The translations under genes and the position numbers were made by a program. Under the pieces are notes generated by a model that searched no databases, was not told where the DNA came from, and was given only the letters and a program-made list of their open reading frames with translations. From assembly GCF_000972845.2 (NCBI RefSeq), contig NW_020860930.1, positions 671,639 through 735,638 on the forward strand: a stretch of DNA of 64,000 nt, given 5' to 3'. This DNA is from Larimichthys crocea. Lineage: Eukaryota; Chordata; Actinopteri; Sciaenidae. Below are positions 11,317 through 24,256 of this stretch, piece by piece. The first letter of the stretch is position 1, and each line of letters starts with the position of its first letter.

Positions 11317-12751
11317 TCAGGTAAGCCCTCTGAAATGTCATGGAAAGGACACAATGCAGCAGAAATGCAGCGTTTTATTACAGACGTCTTCCAGAGGAAC
11401 ACTTAGGAACACTTTCTTCTTTTCACCGAGTTCAGCAGATTTATGTTTTCCTCCCAACAATGGGAGGTTATTATATTTTGGCTCGTCACAGACACTCCTC
11501 CACCAGGAAACAATCCATCCACCTTCTGTTCAAATCGTTTGGTCCAAGGTGGTGCAGGCTACGAGGAAGTGAGACCGTCCTGATGTGGCTGTTTGGCGTC
11601 TTCATGTTTTTTTCCGTGTCCGTCTTTGGGATTTATTCCCTCTGACTATCTAAACTGAAAATTCAGAACTCTGGTAAATTCGTGATACATATTTGTTGTT
11701 ATCTTGTTGTTGGGATTTCTGGATTCTCTGTTTATCGTTGTCAGCTGTGTCTGTTGTTGGATGTCTGTGTGCGGCTGACTGACATAAAACTTTAAATAGT
11801 GACTCACAAATCTGCTGAAATTTCCGTTATTTATATCTGAGAAAACTTTGGTTTTGGATAAATTGTGCAAATTCTGAAGTGACAGGTAATTTAAATGGAC
11901 CGTGTGGTCTCTGAATCAGTACCATGGTACATCTGTGAGTTATTAGGATAAGTTAGACTTGTGAACTGTAACTTCTCTTTGTGTGTCTGTGATTTGGTTC
12001 AGTGCTTTATTTTTTTTTTCGGGCTGATTAATTTTTTTCTGGCTCAATTAAACACATTTGATCTCCACCCAAAACAGCCTCGCCTCCTGCCAAGGCTAAA
12101 GGAAACCCATCAGTGTAATTAAGGTAATTAAAGGGATTTTAGTGGCTGCATGGATGATGAAGTCTACAGTCCTCAGGCTTCCTGCTTTCAACTTGTTTCT
12201 GTGTATTCGTTTGTCGGATGAGTCCTTGCACTTCATTTCAGTTTCATACTGTCTTGATCTACTTGGTCATGTATCATATAGTACTGAATCGCCGGTGTCC
12301 ACAGGTCTGAATATCATGGAATTACAAGAGAATTTCTAAAGCCACCCAAACATATCTTGCTTTTCTGTGTTTTCTAACAAACATTTTGTAATTTTGTAAT
12401 TTTGTAAATTGTCTCTGTCAGACAAAATAAGCTTCTTTTTTTTTACGACATCCATGTGGCAATTTGAAGATAAACACTTTTTATTAATCAAATCACGCTT
12501 CGATACAAACTGGTGATTTGATGAAAAACTGTTGGCGATCTGTCCTTGCGAGTCGGAATCCTGCTACTATGTTTTGCCTTATGATCAAATCCAATTAAGA
12601 GACCAAAACCAATAATGAATGTATCTCATTAACAAGTACTTTGTGTTCCGATGGAGGTTAGTGCAATCAGGCAGATTCAAAAACAGGAAGGTAACGAGTT
12701 TTTAGATTCCAGGTATCAGATAACGGACGCAAGAAACAACCGTGAGAGGCA
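10064..12751. other. Intronic DNA with two short CA/GT arrays
   Basis: (CA)n at 10962-10986 and (GT)n at 11275-11314 are the only clear features. A TAAT-rich piece around 12020-12140 (TGTAATTAAGGTAATTAAAG) has the look of homeodomain-site-rich DNA but no other support. No exon seen. Confidence 0.5.
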
Positions 12752-12798
12752 GGTGGTAACTGGGTGGAGGTAACTGGGTGGAGGTAACTGGGGGTGAA
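12752..12798. repeat. 14-bp minisatellite, about three units
   Basis: TAACTGGGTGGAGG is repeated at 12757, 12771 and, with changes, 12785. Confidence 0.9.
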
Positions 12799-13944
12799 GC
12801 TGGATGTGACTGAGACAGGTGAAAAAGTCAGAGGGCGTCTGGTGGACAGGAGGTGAATAGCAATGAATGCATTGAAGGAGAGGCAGAATATCAAGCCTGG
12901 TTTGTCTTCACTGGAAAACTAAATGTGTAGTAATCCAAAATGACAAATGCACCTTAACTCCTGTTAATGAACTAAAAGCTACAGCGTCCAGATGTTTGTT
13001 TGTAATGAAAGTATTTATTTGTGACCTCTTCTCTGAGAGCTGCATGTTCAGAGCCACCAACAGGAAGTCACTGAGTACATTTTAAATGTGATTATCCTGC
13101 AGCTGCAGCAGCTCTCACATCTGAGAGTGTTTCTTTGAAACGGTTCGGCTCTCTGGGCTGTTCTTACACATGAAAATGGAAATAATAAATTCCTGTCACA
13201 AGTTTCAAATTTAGCTAAATAACTAAACACGGATGTGTTCCCGTGTGAGCTGGCAGGTGAAGCAGCAGCAGCAGCAGCGTCTCTGCGGGAGCGACACATA
13301 ATTAGAAAACAGGTGATTTTTTGGGGAGATCAGCAGCGATACCGTGGCACTAAAAATAAAATCATCGCCACATTAAAAAGCAGCGATGCTTCTCTCTCGC
13401 TCATCTCTCCGAAAGCTGCAGGCCGTACAAGCTTCCATCGCCGTCTTCTCAGACTACACCCGTGTTCATCTGCCCTGCAGCCGGCTGATTCATCTACCGG
13501 CCTCCGCCTCTGCCTCTGTAGCCCTCAGCACAAACAACGGCACCAGGACAGAGGTGGAGACGTGACACGGAAGGCTTCATGGTGTGGAAAACAGAGCGAG
13601 AGAGAGAAGGGTGGGCGATGGATGGATACAGTAGAGAGGAAACACACACAGAAAAACAAGCTGCAGACAGTCACCATGTTAACAAAGAGCAACGTGGAGC
13701 AGAAACAGTGAATATGACAGAAGATACACTGACTCAATGCTGCAGTTATTTACCTGAGGACACTATCAGTCCATCATTTTCTTAATTAATGTGTTCATAA
13801 CATCAGTCTTTGTCTCCAGAATGTGTTTTACTGAGGGAGATCACTAAGCTGTCTGAGCATTGTCACATCATCACAGTGATGCCTCCAGAAGAAAACACAC
13901 CTCACCCAAAAAGATTTAAGATTTAAAATACTGGTTAATTGAGT
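12799..13944. other. Intronic DNA with no recognised feature
   Basis: A short CAG run sits at 13260-13278. The 158-residue open frame at 13235-13711 starts across this run and shows no domain I recognise. I treat it as chance. Confidence 0.4.
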
Positions 13945-14030
13945 AGGTTTGATACTGTCTGGTCTTGGTCTTGTCTCAGTCTTGATAAACTCTGGTCTTG
14001 GTCTCAACTCAGTTTAGTTGGTCTTGACGA
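13945..14030. repeat. GGTCTTGGTCTTGTCTCAG-type repeat fragment
   Basis: Irregular repeats of TGGTCTTGGTCT and CTCAGTCTTGA resemble a common fish repeat built of 'gagaccaagacc' motifs. The GAGTCCAAGAC-bearing region at 47485-48065 looks like a relative on the other strand. Confidence 0.45.
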
Positions 14031-17000
14031 TAACACGGCAATTAATCGACTTGTTTGGTCCATAAAATGTCAGGAAACAGTGAAAAATGTCGTCCAGTGA
14101 GTCCTTAAATGGTTTGTTTTGTCCCGAGGAAGAGTGAATAAATTCACATTTGAGGAGCTGAAATCTGAATTTTAATTATCAAAATAGTTACAGATTCATT
14201 CAGTTGTTGACGACTGATTGATTGATTGACAAACCGTTAAAGTATGAACAAAGAATCATAGAATTTAAACGACAGTAAAGGAAAACAGGCCAATTAAATG
14301 TGCCATGTACATTTAATTGTATTTTTTATTGTACAATTAAATTTATTTATTATTATTATAAAATTATTATTTTATTGTAATTGTACATTTGGTGATGAGC
14401 TCCTCTGCTTTCCTGACCAATGTCTGAACTTTAGTGCAAATGTCAATAAAAGAACGTGGAGATATTCTGCAGACAGATAAAGAAAGACAAAAATACGAGC
14501 TGCCCGGCAGAGACAAAAAGGAAAGAAGGAATGAACAATGAATAAAAAGGATTAAAAAGGCATAAGACAGAGAAATAAAATAAAATGATGCAGAGTTGGA
14601 TATGAAACAATAAAGAGGTCAGAGAAACAAAGAAGGAGAGAATCGCTCCTCTCCAGAGAAAGAAGAAGGGAGCTCCGAGGATAAACGACGTGAAAAGAAA
14701 AGAAAAGAAAAGAAACAATGTCAAGAAGGCGGGAGGTGAAAAAACATGGTGGAAGGGTCGTCGTGTCAGAGAGAGGGAGGAAGAGGAGTGATAATGAAAT
14801 ATGAAGAATGAGTCACAGTGGAAGAACAGATGGACTGATGCTCAAACGTCCTGACGGGCAGGTTGAAGACTTTTTTAGTAAACAGCTAATTATTAAAGAC
14901 GTTTATCATCTGACACCACATGTCGGTTTTTAAATGACTTTAATAAAAGCTGAATAACAACTAAACTAAAGAAGAAAATAAACTGTTTATCCTTGAAGAA
15001 AATATTCAGCTTCAGTCACGGTGGAAAAAAAACTTCAAAAAAATGTTAATGTTCTTTTATTATTTGCACATTTATTTACAGCTATTTACAGCTACATAAA
15101 TAAATAATAGCAAAAACATCATCTAATTACAATTTTATTGCTTTTTAACTTTGATAAGTTTATTTAAGTTAATAAAGTGCATGAAAGTTAATTTGTTTCT
15201 GTTATTAATAGTTGTTTATATTCAGTCTTATATTGACTACAGGTGGGAGCAGAAACAGCTGATCAGTCGTGTTTTCATAAAGATGTTTTTGGAGATTTGT
15301 CACAATGCGACAAAATGCATCAAAACACGTTGATGAACTAAAGTTCTACTTAAATTTGACGAGCTGACAGTGAAAACATGTTTGTCATTAAGGAAAGGCT
15401 GGAAATTTGTTTGAAAGATGTTCTGACTCTTCTGGATTCACTTTCCTTTATTTTGGGATTCATAGTTAAAAATTAATTAGAGACTTTTGAAACTCACTTC
15501 GGTTTTGTAATTCATCACAGTGTCATGATTCATTAGGCCATAACTGTAATGCACCTTTGACATAAAGTGGATTATAGTAACTCTACAGATCTTGGGAACG
15601 TTAAAGAAATGCATTTCAGTTTTTAAATGTAAATGTTTAGCTGGATGATTAACTGTGAGGTAAATGATGATATGATATATATTTATGACAAAACCCATAT
15701 AACTTAAAACATTGAAATTCATGTTTTTGAACTGAATGTCTGTCTGTGAGAACTTTCTACCAGTTCCTGCTGGAACACTTTGATTTTGACATTTTATTCT
15801 GAATGTATATTTTGGGTACCGTGTGGGCTTTGAACAGAATCATAGTGCATCCACCTACATGCATTTTCATGCTATAGCGCAGAACGTGACCTTTGTGCCC
15901 CATTCGAGAGGAAATCCAGAGTACAGGTTGCGATGATGCCAATCCCGTTGAGTGCTCGTGTAAAGCTCGGCTCTTCTAACCTTCAACAGCCTCTTTGTGT
16001 TGTCAGCTGCTGCTGCCTCTCAGGACAGACAGCGTTGTTTCAAGAGGTTTTATTTTCCCCCAAGGACACGGCGTGGCGATGGGAGGTGGCTGGAACAGAT
16101 TTATTCTGGCAATCATTTCCATCTGAGCACTTCAGATAAGCCGGTGACGACTCGTCCGTTGATTTAAGACGACAAAAATCAGTCCTGAAATGTTACAACG
16201 TTTCGGATTCTGCGCCGCACTCCCAATCAAAGAGTGGAGGTGTGTCCGCTGTCCTTATTTATTGACGACTTTTCTTACCAACCTTTGACCATTTGTTTGA
16301 ATAATGTCTCCTCTGAACTTTGAATTCCTCAGGAAACAGAATAGTAAGATTCTGAAGAGACTTTGATAAAACATGGAGAGATAGATGTGAGATAGTTTAC
16401 TGTATGTATGTATGTGAATGTACAGCTCGAGGTGAAGCCGGCAAACCAGGACGGACAGACCGGTCTTGATGTGTAATTGGTCTCCCGCAGTGAAGACAGC
16501 CAGCATTCAGACTATTTCTGGAAACATTGCAGGATTTTGAGTGCAGCTGTAGATGAGGCTGTTGTCTGTGGACTCTGTATCTGTCGTCTGAGGAGGAGCA
16601 CTGAGATGAGAATGTGATTTTTTGAACCTTTTTGGCTCGGAAATGAGCAAGAATCCAGGAAAACTCTTCGCCTGTTACTCTCCCCATTTACCTGCCAGCA
16701 ATCATCTTTAGAGTTCTGCTTGGACGAGTTGTTTCCTGAACACGGATGCGTTGGTTGGTAAAAACAAGAAAAGTTCTTTTGCATTGTCCATCACAAATTG
16801 CACCTCTTCTCTGCATGTTGTTCAGTTTGTTTCCGGTAAGAGAAGATTGCAGGTTTGGATAATGGTGATAAAAACATTTGGTACCTTTCTCCAGAAGCCA
16901 GTCAAAATAAATGAAATATCATTACTGATATGTTTGTGACTTGTGCCAAAAATGATTTTCTGCTGTAAATTATTAATTTAGATTAACGTCTCGATAAGGT

Positions 17001-17704
17001 TGCGGTTCAAAACATACTTTAGGAAAGATGTTTTCAAATAAATATGGTGAGTTTATTTCTGAACTGTGTCTGACTTACTGGTGGTTTTTCCTGCTCATGG
17101 TATTAGCTGCAGCAGCGTGACTTGGTCACAGTCGAATCTGAAATAAGGGTGAACTTCTGAAAGAAGTCATCAAGCTGAGGGAACATTCGGATTCAGCCAC
17201 TGACTGTTTTTTTTTTTTACAGTATCAGAACTTGTTTTTACATTTCCTGTGCTCAGGATGCTCCATGAACATGACTCATCCACTCACTGTCCTCTGCACA
17301 TTCTTATAGAGATATCTGAAAACCTGTTTACATAACTGCTTTGTGCTCAGAGGCAGTGCAGACTTATCCTGAAAACAACAATATGCAACATGCCTGATGG
17401 AGACATGCAGTAATTATGCCATAAGAATGAACCTACCGTGACATCACCCATTGGTTTCTTGACAACCTGTTTTGAAGCCTTGAGTTTGCACCTGGTTCTG
17501 AAAAATGTCAATCACAAGGTAGCCACGCCCTAAAGCACGCCCTGCTCTATCATCTATTTTACTCTTAATGGGACCATAATTTACTAAATGAACATCATGC
17601 TGACTTGACACTACAGACTGAGACCATAAACTCATGAGGAAACATTTTATTGAGTCATAAGTCAGCGGAGGAATACGTTAATTTCTTCATAACTCAACTC
17701 ATTG
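14031..17704. other. Intronic DNA, AT-rich, no exon recognised
   Basis: Contains an AT-rich palindromic patch at about 14300-14385, (AAAAG)n at 14692-14716 and purine-rich DNA at 14480-14800. Nothing else stands out on either strand. Confidence 0.45.
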
Positions 17705-17770
17705 GAACTTAATGTTGCAGCCAGTGGAGCTGCTGTTGGATATTACAAAAAAATGCAAGATTAAGACGCT
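17705..17770. repeat. Dispersed repeat (CTTAATGTTGCAGCC), copy 1
   Basis: CTTAATGTTGCAGCCAGTGG and GGATATTACAAA, then a TTAAGACGCTCTG block, line up with 53208-53275, which has CTTAATGTTGCAGCCGGGGG, GGACATTACAAAG and CTTGAAGACACTTTG. Two copies in the same orientation 35 kb apart identify a family I cannot name. Confidence 0.65.
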
Positions 17771-18382
17771 CTGTCCACTAATCACCAGGGCTGTTTTCAG
17801 CTGTTTGGGGGCCCTAACTCTGAGGGAGAGGTTCCTAACCTGTTCAGATGATCTGTGGCAATGCAGCAATCGGTTACATTTGAAGAGGAAAACAGGCTTC
17901 AGCACATTAATAAATGCAACATGTTCCTGAGAAATAAAGACGGTAAAGGTGACATAATTTAAAAATGCTTCCTCCACCAAACCAAAGCAGGAAAATAATA
18001 AATAACTTACTTCAATGAACAAAAAAACAATGGACCAGCATCAAGCATTAATGTGCAAACAATAAAAAATGATCTAGTTAGAAACTTTTACATGTAACAC
18101 TGATCTGAGCCCAATGCATCGGCATAGTTCAAATATAGCACGAAGCGGCCGTGCTAATTACATCCTGCCAATAAAGAAAACTGATGAAAAACTGTGAAAC
18201 TGAGATTCAACCTGACCGCAGGTACCACGTCACATGTGTAAATATGTCTGAAAGGTCACGTCAGCCGTGACACGTCGTTATTGAAGGTGTGAGGCAGAAT
18301 GTCATCGTCTCATTGGACTTCTGTGTTAAACCAATTATTTCTAAGATTAGACAGAACGCACCTGTTGGCCTCTACAAACTGT
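17771..18382. other. Intronic DNA with no recognised feature
   Basis: Nothing supportable on either strand. Confidence 0.4.
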
Positions 18383-18546
18383 GTATGTGTATGTGTGTCG
18401 TACATGTGTGTGTCAGCATGTGACGTTATGTCTCTGAGCTGTTTGACGTACTCTAATTCTTTATATTGTCGACCTTTGACCTTTATGTGCAGGATGTGTG
18501 TGCGTACATACAAGAAAGTCTTTATGTTCATACCTGTGTGTGTGCG

Positions 18547-18593
<47 letters not shown>

Positions 18594-18699
18594 AATAAAA
18601 CCAGGTAGCTGTGTGAATATTAAGTTTGCCACTGAGTGTGTGTGTGTCCATACAGCCTTGGTATGTACGTGTCTGTGCATGCAAACTGCTGCCTTGTAG

Positions 18700-18742
<43 letters not shown>
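18383..18742. repeat. GT-rich tract with two long (GT)n arrays
   Basis: Imperfect TGTGTATGTGTGTC DNA from 18383, then (GT)n at 18535-18592 with CG interruptions, and a pure (GT)n at 18702-18742. Confidence 0.9.
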
Positions 18743-18744
<2 letters not shown>

Positions 18745-20140
18745 TCACTGCGTTTCCTTTAAATCGCCTAATCAGTCAGTTCTGAGGGTCTCTAACTGCA
18801 GCGAACAGCTCAGAGTCACATTCACCTCCAGAATCATGAACATCATGACCAAACACATACACACACATACATATCTGCATTACCAACAGTGGACTGTACA
18901 CACAAGCTGACTAAGTGGGGACTTTATGTTTGAAGTCATTTTGAAAAATGAAAACTTAATAAAAAAATGTACTTTTAAGGTATTTTAACATTTTCAACTT
19001 TAACTGTTTTTAATATTTAAACATTTCTCTGTGATACAAATATTACAAAAATAATCACGGCCATTTTTTAATTAGGACTAAATATAGTTTTATCTTGACT
19101 GCATGCACAAATATAAAAGACGGCAGTATTAGCTGTAACACTGACTTTATCCCGTCACATTTATTTAACTTTTTATCTTAAATAATAATCCAAACTGTTT
19201 CATTCAGTTTTATTAACAGAAATGAATGAAATGTTACTACTGGATATTTTTACGTTTAAACATATTAATACTTTCAGCTCCTCTCGGGTCATCTTGAACA
19301 TTGAAAGCAGCATTTTATGCAGCAGAGTTTTTTAATCATATGGAGCTGTCTTATTGTTTCCAGGTTTATTGTATGAAGAAAGGAGAGTGTTATCATCATC
19401 TAACTTCTAATTATATGAGCTTGGACAGAGAAATAGCTTTATCACTTTATAAATGTTCTTCAAAGATGAAATGCTAAGTGAAAGATTATTCTTTTTTCTT
19501 GGACGCTGGATGCTGGTGATGGAGTTCACAGCAGCATGAATGTTCAGTGAGTTCAGATGAAAATATTTTTGTTGTTTGGTCCAGATCTGAAAAAACCCAC
19601 ATCAGATCTGTGCCAAACATCTGAATTGTGTCGGTTTAGGCAGTTTCTGTAAACACAGCCTTGCTGTGGTGTTTGCCCACATGCAGGCGAGCATGGCCTT
19701 GCCTCTAACCCAAGCTGGGAGAACCTGTGCTGGGATACGACTGACAGGAGCCTGAAGCTCTGGACGTCTGTGTTCACGCTGATGGTTATGGATTCATTTG
19801 TTAGTTTTCTGTGTATTGTTTCTGTTTCTCTATCTGCTGTCTTCTCCAGCTGTGTCTGACCTTGCCTCTTAGCCTCTCTTAAACTGTTTTCTTGGACATG
19901 GGTTTAGAATTTGGATGCCAGAAAGGCCCTCGAGTCAAAGAAACTTTATCCACAGTGTGTTTGCTGCTTCTTCAGCCTCTAACACTGGTTAATTATATTT
20001 TTTCCTCATTTACTTGAGGGTCTTTTTGTAATCCACGAATGTTTTCACTCAGCATTCACAATGAGTCTGAAAGTTTCGTAGTGAGCGTGGGCTGTCGTAC
20101 ATTAACACAAATTCTGGTGCTGTTTGGTGGGATCCTGACA
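18743..20140. other. Intronic DNA with no recognised feature
   Basis: Strongly AT-rich between 18930 and 19480. No repeat or exon identified. Confidence 0.4.
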
Positions 20141-20838
20141 TGTTGCTCGAATCTGATGAGAGCTGACATGTAATGGGGGGGCGGATTTAAACAGCAGACC
20201 TCATCATGGTGATCACAAGCTATTTGCACAGCGCCTTCACTTTCTGCTGAAAAGCCTTGTCTTGCATTACAAAAGTGTGCAGTTAAAACAACCAGAGCTC
20301 ATCAAACAATGAGAAGAAAACACTGAATCTGTCAAAAAATAAGCCTAATAAATATGTATGATTGTTCAAACTTAGAAAAAATACATGATACAGCCATAAA
20401 TCTGTATAAAAGTGAAAAACTCATCTCTGATTAAGTAATCTGCTCGAAATTCATTGAAATTGCTCATTTGACACAAACATTCGCTGTCATTGTGTTTGGG
20501 TTCATTATTATTATTGTTATGCAGTGAATAATTACATGAAATATGTCAATCTACTCAGTGATAGACAACGAAAGGACAAAGGTTGGGATCCAATGAGAAA
20601 AATGTGAAAACACGCCCAAGTTTTAGAGAATTTTTCTGCATTTCTCCAAGTTATTTTCAAAAGTTTTCACAACCTATGTACCTATATAAAACCTATGCAA
20701 TCATGCAGATGAGTTTACAATATAAAAAATTCAAAACAGCATCAATAATGGCCATGAAGAGGTTGATGGCGTGTGAGCATATGTTCAGTTTAAATCCATC
20801 CCTGTTGACATGGCAGCTCTCATCAGATTCGAGCAACA
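20141..20838. repeat. Inverted repeat pair, about 52-bp arms
   Basis: TGTTGCTCGAATCTGATGAG beginning at 20141 is reverse-complemented at 20819-20838, and the match continues with a few changes to GGATTTAAAC at 20183-20192 against GTTTAAATCC at 20788-20797. The arms enclose about 595 bp with no transposase-like frame. They could be the ends of a non-autonomous element or two opposed fragments of one repeat family. Confidence 0.7.
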
Positions 20839-21711
20839 GACCGGAGATGAAGTGGAAAAACGTCGGTATCCTGTGATGTGGTACGTTATTATTTTGCGGA
20901 TAGAGTTGGCTGAGTGGTTCAGGAATAGGCCCATTATGTGTGCATTTTCCATCTTGTGTTTGAGTATGCTCTAAGAATACAGAACTGCGGGAAGGTTTGA
21001 TTGAGGATGGAACTGTGAGATTGTCCCGAGCCCTCAGCATCGCTTGCTGTCTAAATTTAAGCTGAGAAGGAGCAATTTCATCGGCCTCCTGTTCGGTTGG
21101 AGGGATGTAAAAAGAGTAGAGACTAGTCTGAATCAGTGGATTGGAGGGACATCTGACATGTTTCCCTGGTTTGACTTCAGACTCTCAGCCTGCAGGGATC
21201 TCAGCAGGGAGGGAAGACATGTCGGCTCTGTAGTCAGGCTGGTTCTGCTCGGCTGGGGTTGACTTCCATTCCCAATAGGGGACGGGTGTTCCTCAAATCT
21301 ATATTACATGGGGACACTGGAGTAAAAATATATGAACAGCTGTGCAAAGAAGTCTCAGTTATAATTCTCCAGGAGGAGGCAAAGTGTTGTTGGTTTAATC
21401 CTTTTTGAAGAGGCGAAGACGTTTGAGGTTATCAGGTGTTTTATACCATGATGTTCATTCAACATGTATACAGACCTCAGCTTGAAAACATGTTCAATCA
21501 AATTTTCTGGGCTTTTTGTTGAAGTTTGCATCAAAGTTCCGAACATAACATCAAAGAAAACCCCCAAACTCAACATGTTCTTAATCCCAAGTCATCAAAC
21601 ATTGGCCATGAGCCTCAAACTAGGACATTGTACCCCTGTAGTGTCATTTCTGACAGTCCACATATGTAGCTGGGTAGTGGTGGATAGGTGGGTTACATAT
21701 TGGAGATTTTA
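20839..21711. other. Intronic DNA with no recognised feature
   Basis: No exon recognised. Open frames here (for example 21044-21262) show no family features. Confidence 0.4.
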
Positions 21712-21790
21712 ACACATGGGCTCACTTCTGGATCCAGCCTCAAGTGGACATTTGAGGAACTGCAGTTCATGGCATTTCCTGTGTTGGCTT
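21712..21790 (-). repeat. Teleost repeat fragment, opposite of 26450 copy
   Basis: GGGCTCACTTCTGGATCCAG, CCTCAAGTGGACATTTGAGG and AACTGCAG are the reverse complement of CTGCAGTTCCTC, ACCTGAGGCTGGCTCCAGAA and GTGAGTC in 26450-26500. I recognise the family as common in fish. Confidence 0.65.
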
Positions 21791-22758
21791 CACTTCACAG
21801 TCACTTTTCTAACCGAGTTTGAAGACATAATCGTTTTTTTCAACATATAAAATTCATTTTTTGTATTCACATTCAGGAATTACGTCTCGATACATGGTTC
21901 CCACAGATCCTTGCAATCTTTAAAAGTTTGCAAATTTGAAAGATCAAGTCCTTGAATGGTTTTGTGCATTGAGATAAAATAGGCAGAACATGTTTGAATT
22001 GAAATGTTTCAATGTAACATCTGACTGATTTTTCGAGCCGAATTCAAAATCTGGATTCTTAATTTTTTCTCTGATCGGACTCTGGCTCGCCTCTCGCTTT
22101 ACTCTGTTGAACTAATTGATGAAGATTAATATTATTCCATTGAAAGCACAGCGTGTCTCATGCTGGAACAAATCACCATACAACTTGTTGAATTTAAAAA
22201 CAAAAGTGACACATGAAATCTTCTCCAACATCCATTAACCACGTCTTCTCCGTCCGCTTCTCTCCATCTTTTGATTTCCATCCATGTTTCCTCACAGATG
22301 GAGAGTTACATCTTCACTCATGTTATTTAAATCCGCTGTTCGCCCAGGAGCTCTGTCTGTCTGTCTGTTTCTTTCTCCGTCTCTTAATCCCTCTTTCTGT
22401 CTAATTTGCTCAGTTGCACTTTGGAGTTCAAGTTTTTATTTGTCCCAGTGGGCAGCTGGTTGTGCCGCAGCTATTAAAAGCAGCCTTGCATGAAACTGGT
22501 GAAAACTGCTGTAGTTTAGTTCTGGCTGTGTGTTCGACAGCTGTGAGCATCTTCGCAATTAAACTTCATGTCCGGGCGAACTTCTTGAGACTGTTGAAGT
22601 AAGCTTCACATGGTATGAAAAGAGCAAAATGACACATGATGCTTTTTACCTCTCGTTCAACTTTAAAAGCAAAACTAATGTAGTGTGTAAAACGTTACCT
22701 CAAACCTTTATGATTTAGTTAAACTAAAGTAAAAAGCTGCTGACTGCTGGGCCTGAAA

Positions 22759-22759
<1 letters not shown>
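21791..22759. other. Intronic DNA with no recognised feature
   Basis: Nothing supportable. Pyrimidine-rich around 22330-22400. Confidence 0.4.
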
Positions 22760-22789
<30 letters not shown>

Positions 22790-22925
22790 CTTCTTCTTCT
22801 TCTTCTTCTTCTTCTTCTTCCGGTGGTCCAAACCTCCTGTGGCACAAACACTGACTCCGAGCTCACAGTCCAGGCAGCCCGGCTAACAGACTGAGCTAAC
22901 GGTAGCTACCAGCTGAGGGTTGTGT
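22760..22925 (-). repeat. (TTC)n tract plus relic of palindrome repeat
   Basis: Twenty TTC units (22760-22820) are followed by CCGGTGGTCCAAACCTCCTG, GGCACAAACACTGACTC and AGACTGAGCTAACGGTAGCT. The same order occurs in the copy at 49681-50250: CTCTTCTTCTTCCTGGTCGT, then GGTACAAACACTCAGTTC, the palindrome, then GACTGAGCTAACAGCTGC. Here the palindrome is largely gone and the short glutamate-codon run has grown into a microsatellite. Confidence 0.55.
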
Positions 22926-23370
22926 TCCAGTTTTTAGCTGAAGCTTCATGAGCTCACACTGAGGATACTCCGTGGCTGCTCCGGCCCTCCAGATGGAAAT
23001 CTTCGAGACAACTTGTTCATGCTTTTTATACAAAATTCAGTCTGGTATATTTGGTATGTTTGGAGACTTTGGGATCTCCACTGGAATCTGAAATAAAGTT
23101 TGGTGGATTTGAACAAAGTTTGGCTGCGCAGCATGAATCTGTAATGACCCACCGACCGACTGCTGCTTGTTAAGGGCCTGAAAATAAAATTCATCACCTC
23201 GGAGTTTCAGAGCCGAGTTTAGCGTCTGGAAGCAGATCTGTATGTTTTTAATGGATTGACAGTTTAGGTTAAACGAGCTGCCGGAGTGCTTTAAAAACAT
23301 CTCGTGTATTTTCTGTCTTGTCCTTTATTTTTTGTTTCTCTTTGTTATCTCAGCTCACTTAATCTCACAT

Positions 23371-23416
<46 letters not shown>

Positions 23417-24189
23417 TGGCGTGCTGAGCGTCCCGGTGTCATTAGCGATGTTAGCAGGACTCTAATCATTGCCTTTGTTTACCCATCAGCCAGATGGCTG
23501 CTGCACTGCTGACTGGCAATCACACACAATGACAAACTCTCTCTCTCCGTCTCATCCCATCTTTCCTCCAACTTTCCTCTCTCAGCTCTTCCTCTCTCTC
23601 TCTCTGACTCTTCCTTTCTTTTTAGTCTTTTATTTTTTACAGTGCAGTCCAGAGACAGGCAACTTTTCTCATAAACAGAGTTTAAATCACGTTGATGCTA
23701 CTCTGACTTATAATCTGATGAATGTGTCTCTGTCTGTGTTTTTGTAGCTCAGATATGTTTCTAAGTATTTCTTCAGAGATAAAACAAAGTGCAGCTGTGA
23801 ATCATTCCTCGTTTCCTGCTCAGAGAAGTAATCCAAGTCACCTTTGCACTCCGTCCCTCCGCTGAGTGTCCAAATGGACTCAGGCCACTGAACGCTTTCA
23901 GCTCAGCCTCGCCGTTTAAAAGCAGCTGTGGAGGAATCAGAGATGCCATCAGAGGTAAAACCGGTGAGGCCAGCTGGACAGAGAGTGAACCAGATTAGAG
24001 GAGCTGCTATCAGCGAACACAAAGCCATCAGACGGATTTACTTTGATGGAGAGATAGTGCAGAGAAATAGTCTTAGAGGACTGTGTGACGTGGAGGCGGC
24101 CATGGATACCTTCAGTCACAGTTTGGTTGAAAATTGCTGCTGTACACGATGATTTGTGTTGATGCTGGTCGCACAAATGTCTTTACGGA
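22926..24189. other. Intronic DNA with a (CA)n array
   Basis: (CA)n at 23372-23415, and pyrimidine-rich DNA at 23530-23630. No exon or named repeat elsewhere. Confidence 0.5.
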
Positions 24190-24256
24190 GTCTCACATTA
24201 CGTAACTCTGGGCTCCGGCTCGGGAGAAGTACGTAACGCTTCACGGCACTAAGTCA
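24190..24256 (+). repeat. Left-end fragment of palindrome-bearing repeat
   Basis: TCTCACATTACGTAACTCTG and GAGAAGTACGTAACGCTTCA then CGGCACTAAGTCA match 35651-35702, the left part of the full copy. The homology stops after AAGTCA. Orientation is the same as the 35641 copy. Confidence 0.75.

Noticed and set aside
13235..13711. 158-residue open frame on the plus strand
   Set aside because: It begins in a CAG run and shows no family motif. Composition and the overlapping frames on both strands point to chance.
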